NCBI GenBank assembly: GCA_046329515.1
Contig: JAXLUM010000003.1
Location: 310,001 to 374,000 of the forward strand
Reading direction: 5' to 3'
DNA length: 64,000 nt
DNA from: Bog-950 sp046329515
Lineage (GTDB): Bacteria; Bacteroidota; Bacteroidia; Chitinophagales; LD1
Part shown: positions 53,447 through 63,900 of the stretch, piece by piece
Numbering within the stretch: the stretch's first letter is position 1
Layout: every line of letters begins with the position of its first letter
The notes under the pieces: model-generated
What the model was told of the DNA's origin: nothing
Database searches by the model: none
The model's input: only the letters and a program-made list of their open reading frames with translations
Position numbers and translations under genes: made by a program

Positions 53447-54826
53447 CTACAGCCTTTCAAACAGGGCTGTAAAATGCCTTAAAAACGGAGGTTCGTAGGT
53501 TATGCTTAAACCGGTAGAAGATGCTTTTTCTTCCAGTATATCGTCAAATACGTCTACCACATAATCAATATGGCTTTGGGTATATACCCTGCGTGGTATA
53601 GCCAAACGGACCAGTTCGTTGGCAGCGGGAATAAGTTTTCCTTTCTCATCGTACTTGCCAAACATTACTGACCCTACCTCTACACAACGTATGCCGCCGG
53701 AAACGTACAAATCACACACTAAAGCCTGCCCGGGAAACTGTTCAACCGGAATGTGCGGGTAAAGTTTTTTTGCATCGATATAAATGGCATGCCCGCCAAA
53801 AGGCCGCATTACGGGTACGCCCTTTTCGTACAAATGTCTGCCCAAATATTCAGTGCTCTTTATACGGTAGTGCAAATAGTCAGGGTCAAAAACTTCATCA
53901 AGCCCTACGGCTATGGCTTCCATATCGCGGCCGCTTAAACCGCCGTAGGTGGCAAATCCTTCAGAAATGATAAGCAGGTTGGTGCATTTTTCGGCCAATG
54001 CTTTATCCTTTAACGTTAGCAGGCCGCCCATGTTTACTAAGGCATCTTTTTTAGCGCTCATTACAAAGGCATCCGCCAGTGCTAACATTTGCTGCGCTAT
54101 TTCATAGTAGGTTTTGTTGCTATATTCTGCTTCGCGGTGTTTTACAAAGTAACTGTTCTCGGCAATGCGGCAACCATCAATAACAAACAGCACACCGTAG
54201 GTATTGCACAGTTTGCGTAAAGCAATAGCGTTTGCCATACTAACAGGTTGGCCGCCGGCTGAGTTATTGGTTACCGTTAAAATTACAGCGCCAACATTTT
54301 CGGCCCCTGCTTTTTTAATCAGGGCTTCCGTTTTATCCAGGTCAATATTCCCTTTAAAGGGCAGTTCCGTATCGGGGTTCAGGGCTTCACCGTACAAACA
54401 ATCATAGGCGGTAGCGCCGGTAAACTCAATGTTAGCCCGCGTAGTATCAAAGTGTGTGTTGCTGATGAACACCTTGTTTTTGCCCCCGAGTATGCCGTAT
54501 AGAATACGTTCAGCTGCGCGCCCTTGGTGTGTGGGTAAAACGTAAGGCATAGCAGTAAGCGCTTTTACTTTGCTTTCTAAGTGCTCCCAGCTATGCGCCC
54601 CTGCATATGATTCATCACCCAACATTATTGCCGCCCATTGGTGGTCGCTCATAGCAGAAGTGCCGCTATCCGTAAGCAAATCAATGTACACATCGTCACT
54701 ACGGATTAGAAAAGGATTGTAGCCTGCTTTCTTCAGAATTTCTTTACGGTATTCAGGTGTAGTAATTTTTAAAGGCTCTACCATTTTAATTTTAAATGGC
54801 TCAGCCAATGTCCGCGCTTTTTTCAT
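53447..54826 (-). CDS. tnaA: Tryptophanase (beta-eliminating PLP lyase)
   Basis: A 459-residue PLP enzyme that splits tryptophan to indole, pyruvate and ammonia. Family marks: TPEYRKEILKKAGYNPFLIRSDDVYIDLLTDSGT (in part: DLLTDSGTSAMSDHQWAAIM near 49-68), LPTHQGRAAERIL near 96-108, TNNSAGGQPVSMAN near 186-199, FVIDGCRIAENSYF near 215-228, the PLP-lysine segment VMSAKKDALVNMGGLL near 255-270 and LRHFTALFERL at the end. MSAKKDA and the LRHFTA ending favour tryptophanase over tyrosine phenol-lyase (MSGKKDC). No tnaC-like leader or transporter is adjacent. Confidence 0.85.
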   Translation of the reverse strand: MKKARTLAEPFKIKMVEPLKITTPEYRKEILKKAGYNPFLIRSDDVYIDLLTDSGTSAMSDHQWAAIMLGDESYAGAHSWEHLESKVKALTAMPYVLPTHQGRAAERILYGILGGKNKVFISNTHFDTTRANIEFTGATAYDCLYGEALNPDTELPFKGNIDLDKTEALIKKAGAENVGAVILTVTNNSAGGQPVSMANAIALRKLCNTYGVLFVIDGCRIAENSYFVKHREAEYSNKTYYEIAQQMLALADAFVMSAKKDALVNMGGLLTLKDKALAEKCTNLLIISEGFATYGGLSGRDMEAIAVGLDEVFDPDYLHYRIKSTEYLGRHLYEKGVPVMRPFGGHAIYIDAKKLYPHIPVEQFPGQALVCDLYVSGGIRCVEVGSVMFGKYDEKGKLIPAANELVRLAIPRRVYTQSHIDYVVDVFDDILEEKASSTGLSITYEPPFLRHFTALFERL

Positions 54827-54902
54827 GAATGCGATTTTACCGCCGAAAATTGCCTCAGAAACCCTTTTTGAAAGACTGATTCAAATCATACTGTTTAACA
54901 GG

Positions 54903-54936
54903 CAAAAAAAAGGCGGCAGACCCCCGCCTGCCGCTT
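54903..54936 (-). terminator. Rho-independent terminator of the giant fibre gene
   Basis: On the minus strand GCGGCAG/CTGCCGC form a 7-bp stem (54913-54919 with 54928-54934) around GCGGGGGT, followed by CTTTTTTTT. It lies 36 bases after the stop codon at 54972. Confidence 0.85.
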
Positions 54937-54971
54937 ACACCTAATCTAAAAGAGTAAGTGTGTGAAGAACC

Positions 54972-57900
54972 TTATTTGTTATTGGTGGCCTTTAGCTGTA
55001 AAGCGTTCTTAATAAGCTCAAGATCGTTCTGCATGCCTGCCATTTTACTTTCTATTTCACTGTTTTTGTTTTGCAGCGTGTTGTTGTTTTGTTGCAGTTG
55101 GTTAATCATTTTCAATAACTCCTGAGTAGCGGAAATATTCAGGGTGGTTAAGGCTTCGTAATCAACTGTGCGGAAGTCGTTTACTTCTTTACCGAACACG
55201 AATACTTTGCCGTTATCGCTAACATTAACCGTAAAGCTGTTAGCATTGGCGCTTATTACGCTTAATACTTCCTCGCGGTCAGCAAATATCAGCTTCACTA
55301 CATCTCCGGGTTTTAAGTCGTTAACTACTTTTATTTCACCGTTCTGTATTTCGGTAAGTTTGTAAATGTTTGGAATGAAGTCAGTAATTTTATTTACTGC
55401 CTGCGGGTAAACCGTTTCTAATTCCTGGGCAATAACTTTTTTATTCAACCCTTTGCCCTTGCCAACGGTATCAATGAATGTATAGTCAGTAATTTTTATA
55501 TCGGCCAGGGTGTTCAAATCCTTTTCGCTGTTTGATATGCCAATCACCTTTTTAATACGCGCGTCGGAATAAGCATCAAATTCAGTAGCTGCTATACGGG
55601 CGCTGGCATAAATAGATAAGGGCACACTAGCAGAACCTATAGTGCCAACAGCACCGCTTGAGTTAAGATAGCCATAGCCTATGGTAGTATTCTGTGAACC
55701 GTTTACTACCAGCTTAGCCTGTGTTGGGTTGCCGGTACCTATTCCCACGTAACCGGTGGAGCGTTTAATTACAAATGGCTGTTCAATAAAAGACCCGGCA
55801 TCATCATAACGATTGATGAAGAAATCAGACCCGGCATTGGAGCCCGTTTCGGTGGTGTTTGATTTGCCCATTAGCCAACGTTGGCTGGTACCAGTATTAA
55901 ACTTCATGGCTGCTTCCTGACCCGATACAGCGCCTGTAGCGAAGTAGGATGCCTGTGCTGTAGTGCGTATACTTATGGTAGCTACTGAAGAGTTCTGCAC
56001 ATCTATCATGTTACCCGGTGTTGTAGTACCAATACCCAGCATGCCATTGCCTGCTAAACGCATTTTTTCGTTCGGTGTTACATCAAGGCTTGATGAACTA
56101 CCCATTGGCGAGGCTGTTTTGAATATAACAGCTGAACCACCCTGGCTTAAACTACTGCCGTTGCCTGTAGCTATACCGCCACTTAAAATCAGGTCGCCGC
56201 CATTCTTATCCGCCTGGCCGGCTAATGTGCCACCGGCTTGTACTATTAGGTCATTACCATCACCAGCTGCTGTACTGCGTTCCATCCATACAGTACGGTC
56301 TGCATCACCATCAAAGGATAGCTTGGCCGTAGGGGCAGTTGTTCCAATACCTACATTGCCTGTGGTAGTTTTAACGGTAATTAAATCATTAGCGGCCAGG
56401 TTACGTAGTACAAAATCATTATCTGCGTTATTCATACCGGCAAACCATATTTCGCTGCCGCTGCGCTGCAGGTTAATACCTGTGTAAGCTGTAGTGCCCG
56501 TTTGATTAATAGATACAACAGCGGTGCCGTTATTGGCGCCTTGTATAAATAAGCGTTCGCCTGCAGTAGTAGCGCCTATAGCCACATTGCCACCGCTTAA
56601 TACACGCATACGCTCGGTGTTGTTGGTGCGCACTACAAAATCAACTGCATCGGTAGTACCTACAAAGTTTGTAGCTGCGCTGGTACCTGAATTGCCGGTA
56701 GTACTCCATGCGGTATTACCCAACACGGTTGACAGATTCTGCCAGCTTCCTGTACCGTTGGCATTACTTACCATTACTTTGTTTGCTGCCTGGTTGCCAT
56801 CAACCATGCGTATGCTTCCTACCACGTGCAACTTATCAAGCGGGGTGGTTGTTCCTAAGCCAACGTTTACAGCATCGGCCCCGGTGCCACCTAATACCAT
56901 TGAATTACTTGCGTTAACCAAGGCATTTTTACCAATGGCTATTGAGTTGTTTAGCTGGGTGGCCGTACCCGGACCGGAATTGTACCCTACGTAAATGTTG
57001 TAATTACCTGTAAGGTTAGCATTAGCGGTGGTATTGGTTTCGCCTGCCTGGTAACCTATACCAATGTTACCACTACCTGTAGTAACCATTTCTAATGCAC
57101 GGTAACCGTGTGCTTCATTGTAATCACCTGTAATATTATCACCAAGTGCATCAACACCAAAGGCGTTGTTGTTAGAGCCGGTAGTATTGGCTGCTAGTGT
57201 GTTCATACCTACGGCAAGGTTACGGCTGCCGGTAGTATTGGAGCCTAAAGCTGATATGCCAATACCTACATTTATAGAACCGCTGGTATTAGAACCTAAG
57301 GTATATACGCCCAGGGCTGTATTATAGCCGCCGTCAACATTGGCCAGCATTGCCTGGTAGCCCAGGGCTGTATTGTAATAACCCGTGGTATTATTGGTTA
57401 AAGCCTGATAACCTATAGCCACATTGCCATCGCCACTGGTATTAGCCTGAAGGGCAAATGCACCTACAGCGGTAAGTTGCGAGACACCGGCGTTGTTTTC
57501 AAGTGCGCCCACACCTATAGCCACGTTTTGCTGGCCGGTTGTGTTATTCAACAATGCATTTGTACCGGTTGCGGTATTTTGTGTACCGCTGGTATTGCTT
57601 CTGCCTGCCCAGTACCCCCAAAAGGCGTTAGATAAAAGAGGGTCAACTCTACCGCTTTGCTGATTATTGGTTCGTACGGTAAACGGAACATTATCGGTAT
57701 TACCAATAAAGTTCACGCCATCAACCGTGCCGCTATTGCCGGTAAGCGACCATGCCGTGCTGTTTAAAATGCTTGAAGCATTCTGCCAGCTTCCTGTGCC
57801 GTTAGCATCGCTCACCATTATTTTATTAGTACCCTGGTTACCGTCTACCATACGTATTGAACCGGCTACATGCAATTTATCTAATGGATTGTTTGTGCCG

Positions 57901-60900
57901 ACACCTACATTACCGCCATAACGGTTAAGGGTTAAGTTGCCGTTTGTAATAAAACTTGCCCCGGTGCGGCCTTGTATATCATTACCATCGTAACCAATCA
58001 TTACACCTAAGTTGCCCGTGGTTTGACCCACTATTAACGGTTGGTTGCCTGTGGTGTTAACAGAAGCAATAGGATTAAGGTTAGTTGAAAAAGGCGCTGA
58101 TACAGTTAACAATACATTAGGGCTGCTTGTGCCTATACCAACATTGCCGCTTAAGCTTATTGCCATACGGTTAGTTGAATTGGTGTAGAAGTCTAAGCCG
58201 TATTGGTTTCCGCCGGATGTGCGCTTAGAGGCAATACCCTCGCCCGATAAACCAAAGCCAAACGTTAAGGCACCAGCTGATAAGTCACCGGGGTTATTGT
58301 TTCCATAATCAACACCCAGATTATTACTTACCTGTAATTGAGTGGTTGGGTTACTTACGCCAATACCTACTTTGCCTGCACCGGTTACTCTTGCCCTTTC
58401 TGTGTTATTCGTTTTAATTACCCAATCCACGTTATCAGTTGTACCAATAAAGTTGGTACCCGCGGTTGTGCCGCTATTGCCGGTTAAAGTCCAGGCGGCA
58501 CCATTTACAGCAGTTGAGGCGGCTGTCCATATGCCAACGCCGTTTGCATCGCTTACCATTAGTTTGCCGGTGCCCTGGTTGCCATCAACCATTTTTATGG
58601 AACCAACCACATGTAGTGTTGTGTCGGGAGCTGTAGTGCCTATACCTATGCGTCCTTTGCCACTTCCTTCCATCGTCATAACCTGGCGGCTACCAATGGA
58701 ATCTACATTATCTGCATTAGGATTCCATACGTAAAAATCAAGGGCGTTGCCTGAAGTAGCACTACTGTTATGGCGCGATTTAATAGCGTGTGAATAGCCG
58801 GTTCCGCCATTCCAACTCATAACAACCTGGCTGCTTGAAAAACCGTTTGAACTATTGCCGCTACGCAATCTTAAACTACGCGTACCGCTATTGTTACCTA
58901 TAATATCTAAGTAAGCTTTTGGCAGGTTCATACCTATACCTACGGCACCCTGGTAAGTTATATTTAAAATATTTCTATTATACCAACTTACCGCATCATC
59001 AGTTAAAGAACCCACGTGCATTACTGAATCTTCGTAATCTATGTTCATGAGTTTTTTGCCGGTAGCGCCGCTTAAATCTTCAAAATAAATACGCGGAATA
59101 TTGGCATCGGTAATAAGCACGGCAGCACCATATTGAGCGGTTAGCCCGCTTGCCCCACCGCTTGACACGTGAAATGTTTGTTTAGGCGCAGTCGTACCAA
59201 TACCAACTTTGCCGTTATTCATTACGCGCATACGTTCAGTACTATTGGTTTTAACTACCCAATCCACATTATCAATAGTGCCAATAAAGTTAGTACCCGC
59301 TGTTGTGCCGCTGTTGCCGGTTAAGCCCCAACCGGTTAAAGCACTTAAAGAAACGCTGTTTTGGCCCCCTATACTTAATGTAGTACCGTTTAAATAAAGT
59401 TGTTGTGTATCTAAGCCAAGTGCAGTGGCAGCCACCCAACTTCCGTTGCCGGCAGCATCGCTTTGTAACAGATAACCATTAGCAGCACCATTAGTCATTT
59501 TAAAGTATTTACTAATAAGGCTGTCGTTAATTGTTACGCTGTTGTTGGCAAAGTTTCCGTAAATAAGCGGCGTTGCGGTGTTGCTGTTGTCAATATAAAG
59601 TCTGTTGCTGTTAGTTTCATTGTAACCGGCCTGGTAACCCAGCATTACGTTGCCGCTGCCTGTATTTAAGTAGCCTGCCTGGTAACCTAAAGCAGCATTG
59701 TTATTACCTGTTGAGTTGGTGTATAACGCCTGTGTACCCAAAGCAGCATTGCTGGCCCCTGAGGTATTGGTTTGCATTACCTGGTAACCAAGCGCCACGT
59801 TGCCTGAGCCTGTAGTATTTTGTAAGGCCCAGCTACCCATTGCTGTGTTATTGCTACCTGCAGTGTTTACTGCTAACGAAAGCACACCATAGGCAGTGTT
59901 AAAGCTACCGGTGGTATTAGATTGAAGTGCATTAACACCGGTAGCCGTGTTGTAATTACCTGTAGTAGTAGATTGAAGTGCCCAAAAGCCCAAGCCGGTA
60001 TTGCCTTGCGCTGTAGTTGTTGCACTAACTGCGCCATAACCAACTGCGGTATTGTTTAAGCCGGAGGTGTTGGACCTTAATGCCTGGTAACCTACAGCCA
60101 CGTTGGCATAGCCTGTGGTATTGCTTTGCATTGCCTGGCTACCAATGGCTGTGTTTTGAAGGCCTGTGCTGGTTGAAGTAGGTTGGTTAGATGCAAGAGC
60201 ACGATAACCTACTGCAGTGTTATCCGTATTCCATAAGGTGCCGCCGTTGTTATACGATTGCGTACTTAAGGCCTGGTAACCAACTGCCGTGTTTTGACCT
60301 GAATTATTGTTGGCGTTCATGGCCTGGTAACCGAAGGCTGAGTTAGCCGTGCCGTTAGTATTGGCATTAAGCGCGTTTGAACCCACTGCTGTATTGCGGT
60401 AGCCATCGGTTGTACTGGTTGGCTGGTTATTTTGTAAGGCTCCGTTACCAACAGCTACGTTATCAGTATTCCATGCAGTTCCGCTGTTGTTGTATGATTG
60501 CTGACGAAGCGCGTTTGCACCAACCGCCACGTTGTTACCTGCATTTACGTTTGAAAACATACTTAAGTAACCTACAGCGGTGTTGTTACTTCCACCATTG
60601 GCTGACTGCATAGAAGATGTTCCTATGGCAGTGTTGTTAGAACCTGTACCATTACCATTTAATGTGCCGCTACCTAGCGAAACGTTGTTAGAGCCGGTAG
60701 AAGTACCTTGCTGAGAAAGGCCGCCTATGGCAATGTTAGTAGAGCCCGTAGTAGTATTACTTAGGGCGCTTCCGCCTATAGCAATGTTGCTTCCGCTGGT
60801 TGTGTTGGTGCCTAACGCATTAATACCAATTGCTATATTTTGGCTGCCTGTTGTATTGGTATGTAAAGAATTGTTGCCTATGGCGATGTTTCCGTTACCG

Positions 60901-63900
60901 GTGCTGTTATCGCGCAGAGCTGAAGTGCCCATGGCTATGTTATCAGTACCCGTAGTATTAGTGCCCATTAAACCTGAACCAATAGCCACGTTACGTGCGC
61001 CTGATGTGTTATTTATCAAGGTGCTTTTACCTACGGCTACGTTATCGGAACCTGTTGAAGCGGCATTGAAAGCGCTTTTACCGATTACGGTGTTGTTTGT
61101 TCCTGAACCGCTGTTAGAAAGATGACCTAAAGTAGTGTTGCCGGTTGTATTACTGATTAAGCCGGCATTTTGATTGTTTACTTTTATTGCCAGGTCCTGG
61201 TTGTCTATAGTTCCAAGAAAGTTGGTAGCAGGCGTTGTGCCGGTATTGCCCGTTAAACCCCATGCATTTTGCGAACCATCTGCACCTGTTGCGCCAGTGG
61301 CTCCGGTAGCTCCAGTTGCCCCTGTGGCACCGGTATCACCTGTTGAACCGGTAACGCCATTAGTTCCGTTTGCACCTGTTGGCCCTTGTAATCCTTGTGG
61401 TCCTGTGTCACCTGTTGCTCCGGTTGCACCAGTAACACCGTTAGTCCCGTTCGCACCGGTTGGACCTTGTAAACCTTGAGGGCCTGTATCACCTGTTGCG
61501 CCGGTTACACCGTTGGTTCCGTTTGCGCCAGTAGCACCGGTTGGTCCTTGTAAACCTTGAGGGCCTGTATCACCTGTTGAACCAGTAGCTCCCGTTGCAC
61601 CTGTTACGCCGTTAGTTCCGTTTGCACCAGTAGCACCAGTTGGTCCTTGTAAACCTTGCGGACCAGTATCACCAGTTGCTCCTGTTACACCATTCGTTCC
61701 ATTTGCGCCAGTAGCACCAGTTGGTCCTTGTAAACCTTGCGGACCTGTAGCGCCAGTAGCTCCTGTTGCACCGGTAACGCCATTGGTTCCGTTCGCACCT
61801 GTAGCACCGGTTGGACCTTGTAAACCTTGTGGGCCTGTATCACCAGTTGCGCCTGTAACTCCATTATTTCCATTTGCTCCAGTAGCACCAGTTAGACCTT
61901 GTAAGCCTTGCGGACCGGTATCACCTGTAGCACCAGTAACGCCGTTGGTTCCGTTTGTGCCAGTGGCACCTGTTGGCCCTTGTAATCCTTGCGGTCCTGT
62001 ATCACCAGTTGCTCCTGTTACACCATTCGTTCCGTTTGCTCCAGTTACTCCGGTTGGTCCTTGTAAACCTTGTGGTCCCGTGTCACCTGTTGGACCGGTA
62101 ACACCATTACTTCCGTTTGCACCAGTAGCACCAGCGGGGCCTTGCGGACCTGTGTCGCCAGTAGCGCCGGTAACACCGTTCGTTCCGGTTGCGCCGGTTG
62201 GCCCTTGTAAGCCTTGCGGTCCTGTATCGCCAGTTGCTCCCGTTACGCCATTAGTTCCGTTTGCTCCGTTTGCTCCGGTTGCCCCAGTTGCACCGGTAAT
62301 GCCGTTGGTTCCGTTTACACCAGTAGCACCTGTTGGTCCCTGTAAACCTTGCGGACCAGTATCACCTGTTGCGCCAGTTACACCGTTGGTTCCGTTAGCG
62401 CCAGTGGCACCGGTTGGTCCCTGTAAACCTTGTGGGCCGGTATCACCTGTTGCGCCAGTTACACCATTGGTTCCGTTTGCACCAGTAGCACCGGTAGGTC
62501 CTTGTAAACCTTGTGGACCAGTGTCACCTGTTGCACCGGTTACGCCGTTAGTTCCGTTAGCGCCAGTAGCACCTGTTGGTCCTTGTAAACCTTGAGGGCC
62601 GGTATCACCAGTTGCGCCTGTAACACCGTTAGTTCCATTTGCGCCAGTTGCCCCAGTTGGTCCTTGTAAACCTTGCGGACCAGTATCACCAGTTGCACCG
62701 GTTACACCGTTGGTTCCGTTTGCGCCAGTAGCACCGGTTGGTCCTTGTAAACCTTGTGGACCAGTGTCACCTGTTGCACCGGTTACGCCGTTAGTTCCGT
62801 TAGCGCCAGTAGCACCTGTTGGTCCTTGTAAACCTTGTGGTCCTGTGTCGCCCGTTGCACCGGTAACGCCGTTAGTTCCGTTTGTGCCAGTGGCACCTGT
62901 TGGTCCTTGTAATCCTTGTGGACCAGTATCACCTGTAGCACCAGTTGGTCCTTGTAAACCTTGCGGTCCTGTATCACCCGTTGCACCGGTAGTTCCATTC
63001 GTGCCGTTTGCACCTGTTGGTCCCTGTAAACCTTGTGGGCCAGTATCACCTGTTGCGCCGGTTACACCATTATTTCCGTTAGCGCCAGTAGCACCAGTTG
63101 GTCCCTGTAAACCTTGCGGACCAGTATCACCAGTTGCACCGGTTACACCGTTGGTTCCGTTTGCGCCAGTAGCACCGGTTGGTCCTTGTAAACCTTGTGG
63201 ACCAGTGTCACCTGTTGGACCGGTAACACCATTACTTCCGTTTGCACCAGTAGCACCGGTTGGTCCTTGTAAACCTTGTGGGCCTGTATCACCCGTTGCG
63301 CCGGTTACACCATTATTTCCGTTAGCGCCAGTGGCACCGGTTGGTCCTTGTAAACCTTGAGGGCCAGTATCACCTGTTGCGCCAGTTACACCGTTGGTTC
63401 CGTTTGTGCCAGTAGCTCCGGTTGGTCCTTGTGAACCTTGTGGGCCTGTATCACCTGTTGCTCCAGTAGCTCCATTCGTTCCATTTGCTCCTGTTGCACC
63501 CTGTAAGCCTTGCGGACCTGTATCACCCGTTGCTCCGGTTACACCGTTGGTTCCGTTTGCGCCAGTAGCACCGGTTGGTCCTTGTAAACCTTGTGGACCA
63601 GTGTCACCTGTTGCGCCGGTAACACCATTCGTTCCATTTGCTCCTGTTACACCCGTTGGTCCTTGCAAACCTTGAGGACCAGTATCACCTGTTGCACCGG
63701 TAACACCATTATTCCCATTTGCTCCAGTAGCACCAGTTGGACCTTGTAAGCCTTGTGGTCCGGTATCACCTGTAGCACCTGTTGGGCCTTGTAAACCTTG
63801 TGGTCCCGTGTCACCCGTTGCGCCGGTAACACCATTCGTTCCGTTTGCACCAGTAGCACCTGTTGCTCCTTGTAAACCTTGTGGTCCTGTATCGCCCGTA

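Noticed and set aside
61783..63675. Several plus-strand Pro/Val/Cys frames over the giant collagen repeats
   Set aside because: Same antisense artefact of the 81-base repeat; the minus strand frame continues to a well-formed C-terminal S74 domain.
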